From assembly GCA_018398805.1 (NCBI GenBank), contig JAGFBZ010000680.1, positions 1 to 64,000 of the forward strand: DNA of 64,000 nt, read 5' to 3'. A model generated the notes under the pieces. That model was not told the origin of the DNA. It made no database searches and saw only the letters and a list, made by a program, of their open reading frames with translations. A program made the translations under genes and the position numbers. The DNA comes from Hirundichthys speculiger. Taxonomy: Eukaryota; Chordata; Actinopteri; Beloniformes; Exocoetidae. Of the stretch, positions 58,393-64,000 are shown in pieces (within the stretch, counting starts at the first letter, position 1; the number at the start of each line of letters is the position of its first letter).

Positions 58393-59972
58393 AAGCCGCT
58401 GCAAAACAGGAATGAAGCTGCTGCAAAACAGGAATGAAGCTGCTGCAAAACAGGAATGAAGCCGCTGCAAAAGAGGAATGAACCCACTCCAAAACAGGAA
58501 TGAAGCCGCTCCAAAACCGGACTGAAGCCGCTCCAATACAGGAATGAAGCCGTTGCAAAAGAGGAATGAACCCACTCCAAAACAGGAATGAAGCCGTTAT
58601 AAAACCTGACCGAAGCCACTCCAAAACAGGACCGAAGCCGCTCCAAAACAGGACCGAAGCCGCTGCAAAACAGGAATGAAGCCGCTCCAAAACCGGACCG
58701 TAGCCGTTGCAAAACAGGACCGAAGCTGCTCCAAAACAGGAATGAAGCAGCTCCAAAACAGGACCGAAGCCGCTGCAAAACAGGAATGAAGCCGCTCCAA
58801 AACCGGACCGTAGCCGTTGCAAAACAGGACCGAAGCTGCTCCAAAACAGGAATGAAGCCGCTCCAAAACAGGACCGAAGCCGCTGCAAAACAGGAATGAA
58901 GCCGCTCCAAAACAGGAATGAAGCCGCTGCAAAACAGGAATGAAGCCGCTCCAAAACAGGAATGAAGCCGCTCCAAAACCGGACTGAAGCCGCTCCAATA
59001 CAGGAATGAAGCCGTTGCAAGAGGAATGAACCCACTCCAAAACAGGAATGAAGCCGCTCCAAAACCGGACTGAAGCCGCTCCAATACAGGAATGAAGCCG
59101 TTGCAAAAGAGGAATGAACCCACTCCAAAACAGGAATGAAGCCGTTATAAAACCTGACCGAAGCCGCTCCAAAACAGGACCGAAGCCGCTCCAAAACAGG
59201 ACCGAAGCCGCTGCAAAACAGGAATGAAGCCGCTCCAAAACCGGACCGTAGCCGTTGCAAAACAGGACCGAAGCTGCTCCAAAACAGGAATGAAGCAGCT
59301 CCAAAACAGGACCGAAGCCGCTCCAATACAGGAATGAAGCCGTTGCAAAAGAGGAATGAACCCACTCCAAAACAGGAATGAAGCCGTTATAAAACCTGAC
59401 CGAAGCCGCTCCAAAACAGGACCGAAGCCGCTCCAAAACAGGACCGAAGCCGCTGCAAAACAGGACCGAAGCCGCTGCAAAACAGGAATGAAGCCGCTCC
59501 AAAACAGGAATGAAGCCGCTCCAAAACCGGACTGAAGCCGCTCCAATACAGGAATGAAGCCGTTGCAAAAGAGGAATGAACCCACTCCAAAACAGGAATG
59601 AACCCGTTATAAAACCTGACCGAAGCCGCTCCAAAACAGGACCGAAGCCGCTCCAAAACAGGACCGAAGCCGCTGCAAAACAGGAATGAAGCCGCTCCAA
59701 AACAGGAATGAAGCCGCTCCAAAACAGGACCGAAGCCGCTGCAAAACAGGAATGAAGCCGCTCCAAAACAGGAATGAAGCCGCTCCAAAACCAGACCGAA
59801 GCCGCTCCAAAACAGGACCGAAGCCGCTGCAAAACAGGAATGAAGCCGCTCCAAAACAGGAATGAAGCCGCTCCAAAACAGGAATGAAGCCGCTCCAAAA
59901 CAGGAATGAAGCCGCTCCAAAACAGGAATGAAGCCGCTCCAAAACAGGAATGAAGCCACTCCAAAACAGGAC
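58393..59972. repeat. 22-bp minisatellite (about 72 copies)
   Basis: The unit GAAGCCGCTCCAAAACAGGA plus AT or CC varies by GCTGC, GTTGC and ACCGG substitutions. Because 22 is not a multiple of three and the minus strand lacks stops in the unit, three units (66 bp) encode a 22-residue period (FIPVLERLHSCFGAASFLFW...). Long false frames of up to 525 codons result. Higher-order copies are marked by CGTTATAAAACCTGACCG at about 58594, 59148, 59387 and 59607. Confidence 0.96.
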
Positions 59973-61274
59973 CGTGGTCTGTTCTGGGGTCTTTACACAG
60001 AGGCAGTGAAGCTTCTGAACTGTCTCTCCTCACAGACACGAGTCCTCTTTTATTTAACTTATTTACACGTTTTAATCTTCTGTGAACACAAATTATTGCA
60101 GGAAGAATCATGTTTTTCTCCATTTTTTTAAAGATGAACAAAGAGCCACATGTTTGTGTCTGATTTCTGTCCACAGAACGTGAGATTATTTCTGCCTAAA
60201 CATTTCTTCCAACCTTCTTCGTGATGAATCGATATAAATGTTAAAGTACAAGTATTATTTTTAACCACTTGTTTTTTTGTTTTTTTTGTTTTTCATAATC
60301 TTTGAAAAGCTTTCTGTAACGTGTGCAGCCTGAAGGGACTGTTGTAAATTACTGAAACAAGCAGAGGAGAATGTGCTGCGACTTTCAGGACTTTTCAAGA
60401 GAAACTTGTTTGAAGCTTTTGCTCCACAAAAACATTATCATTTTGATTTCATCCGATTATGATTCCCACCTCCTGGAAGCAGGCGGCCAAGAAAAACTGC
60501 TCACCGAGACGAACGTTTGTGAAAGTCACGGCACAAAAGAAACTCGGAGCCGGCTTCGCTATCTCATCTCTGCTCCTGGAGGCGTTTCTTAGAAAGTAAA
60601 AGCTCGCTGAGAGTGAATCAACACATCTGTGAATATTTTAAGATGTTAGCAGCATCTGAAAGTTCCCTCTCTGCTGTAATTTATGCAACAACCAGTAAAG
60701 AACTCTGTCTTGATGTTACTGATCTCTCTAAATGCTGTTTAGCTGGATGACATATTTACTTTTGTCTGAAAACACAGTTAAAAAGGGAAAGTCGGCATGT
60801 GTATATTTAACAGGAGGACTCACAGGGATCGGGTTCTCTGGGACTTTGTCTTCTGCTTGTAAATATGTGTGGTGAACCGCTGGAATCTCAGCTGGGACCG
60901 GCTTAAAGTGCCGGCTCGGCATGTCGTTTAATTAGCACAGTGACACTCTGCTGCACTCAGGAGTGACGATACGAACGGATCAAGATACGGTTGCTTTTGC
61001 TTCTTAAAACTGTTGTGAAATACGGACACCTCTGTTATTTCCCAGAGCTTTTGGTTTCACTTATTAAACCAGCAGGCTGCCGTGTGACTGCAAACGTAGG
61101 GAGCGAAGCTGCACGGCGGACTACAAACCGCTCGTACTCTTACGGGGGACTCGCCAGTGAAACTACAGTCCAGGACCTTCGACTCCAGAGCTTTTACTTT
61201 GTCATTTTAATACGTAAAACTTTTACTATGGTTGCACCAGCAGCGTTTTCCTCCCATCTGTAAACGCTGGCAAC
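59973..61274. other. Non-coding DNA, no feature recognised
   Basis: AT-rich to mixed sequence without recognisable gene or element. Confidence 0.4.
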
Positions 61275-61322
61275 AAAGTATTGGTACCTGAACGCGTTCA
61301 TTGAATGAAAGTTCACAAACTA

Positions 61323-62127
61323 CCGTATCTTCTGGACTATAAAGCGCACCTGAATATAAGCCGCAGCCATTAAAATATAAACGAAATATATATTTTGTCA
61401 CATATAAGCCGCCGGTATCCAGGCTGAGAAATAAGATATTTACATTGAAAGATTTTGTACCATCAGTGTTTATTCACATAACTGAACTGATTGTTTCTGA
61501 ACAGAACCTGTAACACGACAGTAAAAGTGCTGATCCAACAAAACAGAAAAGTCATTGATGGTTTTATTCATTTTCCTCCTGTACACTAAAACCAAGTTAC
61601 TTTATTTTTCCTCCTCCTGTGTACTGAAACCCCCCCACACAGCAAAGACATCCGGAATGGACCCCCGAAACGGACCTGTATCGGGGTCCACTTGCACTCA
61701 GTGCCAGATCTGCTTTGGAGCCGGATCGCGGACCTGCTGGCTTCTGTGATTAAAACCTTACCTCTGCGGCGGTTCCACTCAGAACCCTGAAATCCACTGG
61801 GGAACCAACAAACTGACTGGACAAACTGATAAATCCAGGTGTGTCTGAGTAGCTACAATGTTCAGACACACCTGGATTAATCAGTTTATCCAATAATAAC
61901 AGGTATTGATGCTCACAAAATGAATGTAGAGTAGCATAGCCAACATAGACTACTGAACAAAAACAGAATAGCCTTTAACTACCTAGGTTTGTTTTTGGTT
62001 TTTGCACTTCCTGCTAGAGCGCCCCCTGAGGGCTGAAGAAAAATTCATAGAAAAGCCACATCTCTGTATAAACCTCAGGGTTTAAAGCGTGGGACAAAAG
62101 TAGCGGCTTATAGTCCGGAAAATACGG
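61323..62127. mobile_element. TA-flanked MITE nested in hAT copy B
   Basis: The left end CCGTATCTTCTGGACTATAA and right end TTATAGTCCGGAAAATACGG are imperfect inverse termini, with TA on both sides (61321-61322, 62128-62129). Comparison with copy A shows uninterrupted sequence at this point (AACGAGTTCATATT against AAC-TA-GTTCATATT), so insertion happened after the hAT had spread. It contains an internal hairpin at 61823-61887. No transposase. Confidence 0.88.
61823..61887. repeat. Internal hairpin (about 25-bp arms)
   Basis: Arm 61823-61848 (core ATCCAGGTGTGTCTGA) pairs with 61862-61887 (core TCAGACACACCTGGAT) across a 13-base loop, with one unpaired base. Confidence 0.9.
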
Positions 62128-62574
62128 TAGTTCATATTTTGTGCGAACGTGAACTGAACTCGCGCTCTCTTTCTCCTTCACCAGTGGGGGGCGTGAACGA
62201 GTTCATTGGGCAGTTGTGAACGACGCTCTTTCAAAGTTCACGCACGGTCAAAACCGTTCCAGGTTTCCAGCGAACCCCATTTAAAATCCACCACAAACGA
62301 GCCTGATATGTATCTGAGGAAATCAATCAAACATGGCAACACGGCTGTCTCTGCTGTCACACTAACAATTACGTCATCAAACGTTTAAAACGATCATGGA
62401 GGAAGATGAAAGCTGCAGTTTACCCAGAGCTGGAGGAGACCCCCGACTGCCTGGCGGGGATTGAAATATTGAAATGGGGGGAAAAAACATTTGCACCTTA
62501 AGGACCTGTTTTTGTCTCATAATAAAGACCATTTGGCAGCAAGTTTTTCCTCATATTTTTAACATACTGTAGAT

Positions 62575-63121
62575 CAGTGATTCTCAAAAGTGTGGGCCGC
62601 GGCCCCCTGGTGGGCCGTCGTGGGACTGCAGGTGGACCGTGAGAGGTCATTAAAATTAAACTAAATTAAATTAAAATTAGATTAAATTAAATCCTCGATC
62701 TTTTTAAAATATGTTTTTAATTACTGTAAAATATTCATGACATGATTAAAAAAACATTATTTTTCGCGGTTAATGGGGCACCCCCCTGCGACAATCAAAA
62801 TCCGCGATCTGAAGCCGGAGCCCTCCAAATGTGTTTTAAATCCTCGATCTTTTTCAAATATGTTTTTAATTACTGTAAACTATTCATGACATGATTAAAA
62901 AAAACATGAAGTAATAAAACAAACCAGTTAAGTGTTATTCTACTGTCATCTTAACTTAATATGACAAGTGTCACCTTATTTGTTGACCCCTTACATTAAT
63001 ATCGGATCATGGTTCCTGGTCCTGTATGTTGATCACAGTTGTGATTAAAGGTTTCAGTGGGCTGCAGAGATTTTTCACATTTCAAATTGGGCCTTGGTGT
63101 TCTGAAGTTTGGGAATGGCTG
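62575..63121. mobile_element. Small hAT nested in copy B, with internal duplication
   Basis: It starts CAGTGATTCTCAAAAGTGTG and ends AAGTTTGGGAATGGCTG. Flanking 8-mers CTGTAGAT and CAGTAGAG are diverged remnants of the duplication seen perfectly in copy A (CTGTAGAG on this strand). It is longer than the 365-bp copy at 15363 because a foreign 70-80 bp segment and a duplicated 75-bp block are included (62687-62908). Confidence 0.85.
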
Positions 63122-63425
63122 CAGTAGAGAGAAACCGAAACGGAAATTAAAGTTTTACATGGACTGTCCTTTAATGCTAATGTGAACCCTGGTTGGTTAA
63201 GGTTTCAGAATTGGACCAATAGTCTTCGACAGTTAAAATGGATAAAATAATTGCCATTTGTGGTGGGGTAGTATATGGGCAGTGGTAATCATTTTGACAA
63301 ATAATTGTTTGCAGCAACATTAAAAAAGAATTTTTTAAAAATGAACTAAAATTAACTATTTAGTTCATTTTGCTTCATTGTATTAAAAATGAACTATTTA
63401 GTTCATTTTTTGGTGAACTGAACTA

Positions 63426-64000
63426 CAGTGATCCCTTATTTTTTTGCGGTTAATGGGTACCGGCACTGAAGTCCCCAATCTGAAGCCGGAGCCCCCCGAG
63501 CCTAAATAATGTGTTTAAATTATGTTTAAAAGCCCCAAAAAAGTAGCGAAGCACTGCAGCGAAACAAGACAAAGGCTCAACTGTGGTCTTTCTGTTACCT
63601 TCACAACCTCTGGTCTCTGAACCGTAGTAAAAGAAACTACTGGTATTGTGCTATTTTTAGCTCGTAATTAGCGGCTAACACGCTAACAACAACAAAAGAA
63701 GCAGTCTGGTTTTCTCTGCATGGAACGGAGCACTTTATTCTGGCACTGCAGGAACTTGTAACATCACACAGGTTGTATTGTTGGGCTCCTGTCGGTTAAC
63801 AGAGAATGTAAATCTATACACGCTGGGCTGCTGTTGATGCTCACTCCACTTTTCATCTAACCTCGTTTTCATTCTGCCGTCCCACGACACACACACTACA
63901 TTACCCATAAGGCCACACCATTACCCATAAGGCTACCTTCTTAAAGGGGCCAGGCTGGCTCACAACATTTCTTCACTGTGAGAGAACCGCTTACAACATC
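63426..64000 (+). mobile_element. TA-targeting non-autonomous element (runs off window)
   Basis: It begins CAGTGATCCCTTATTTTTTT after TA at 63424, interrupting hAT copy B inside its GGTGAACTGAAC motif. From 63540 it matches 1738-2131 in direct orientation. No coding capacity. The right end lies beyond 64000. Confidence 0.75.

Larger units (their letters stand above)
61275..63423 (-). mobile_element. hAT element copy B (inverse of copy A), invaded by other elements
   Basis: From GGTACCTGAACGCGTTCATT at about 61287 it matches the reverse complement of 15023-16205, including TTTCTCCTTCACCAGTGGGG and AACTATTTAGTTCATTTTTT. A TA-flanked MITE splits it at 61323-62127, the small hAT is nested at 62575-63121 as in copy A, and a third element cuts its far end at 63424, so its right terminus is not in the window. 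Confidence 0.85.

Noticed and set aside
58597..60174. 525-codon minus-strand open frame with N-terminal unique part
   Set aside because: Only the first 70 or so codons are outside the 22-bp array and they have no domain; the rest is repeat read in one of several open frames.

Overview
This is a piece of vertebrate nuclear genome, almost certainly from a ray-finned (teleost) fish. The evidence is one intron-containing hyaluronidase gene with the usual vertebrate exon layout, a tRNA-derived SINE and LINE tails of types I know from fish, and a very high density of hAT, Tc1/mariner and L1-like elements with intact target-site duplications (TSDs). There are no bacterial-style operons. Most long open frames in the window are by-products of tandem repeats whose units contain no stop codon.

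Layout. 1-2.25 kb: ends of DNA transposons and low-complexity DNA. 2.75-10.41 kb: a 7.7-kb minisatellite with a 27-bp unit built around a 14-bp palindrome. 10.41-11.67 kb: an internally deleted L1/Tx1-like LINE. 12.6-13.03 kb: a long fold-back repeat. 14.06-14.54 kb: a 24-bp minisatellite. 15.02-16.21 kb: a hAT element with a second hAT inside it. 17.4-20.2 kb: a 12-bp minisatellite with half-kilobase higher-order repeats, ending at a perfect 42-bp hairpin. 22.8-23.4 kb: a second array of the same 12-bp family. 24.1-27.9 kb: two more hAT elements. 29.4-32.45 kb: the one real gene, a HYAL-family hyaluronidase in three coding exons, with a 43-bp hairpin-forming array in its second intron. 33.0-34.1 kb: a dead Tc1 element. 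34.2-36.25 kb: a telomere-like array split by a hAT insertion. 37.2-49.2 kb: MITEs, three BED-finger hAT elements, a SINE, a TPRT-inserted L1 fragment and a hAT with a clear 8-bp TSD. 51-57 kb: further element relics and AT-rich degenerate repeats. 58.4-59.97 kb: a 22-bp minisatellite open in several minus-strand frames. 61.3-64 kb: a second copy of the 15-kb hAT in inverted orientation, invaded by three other elements.

Function. The only gene with a clear cellular role is the hyaluronidase. It keeps the Asp-x-Glu catalytic motif, an EGF-like cysteine cluster and a hydrophobic C-terminal tail. Its signal peptide lies one reading frame away from the catalytic domain, which suggests a 1-bp indel in a G run, either a sequence error or a real lesion. 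Everything else is repeat biology. I found no convincing new gene system. The features most worth a second look are the palindromic 27-bp satellite (its core fits the p53 half-site consensus), the perfect 42-bp hairpin at an array edge, the hairpin array inside the hyaluronidase intron, and the hAT insertion into telomere-like DNA.
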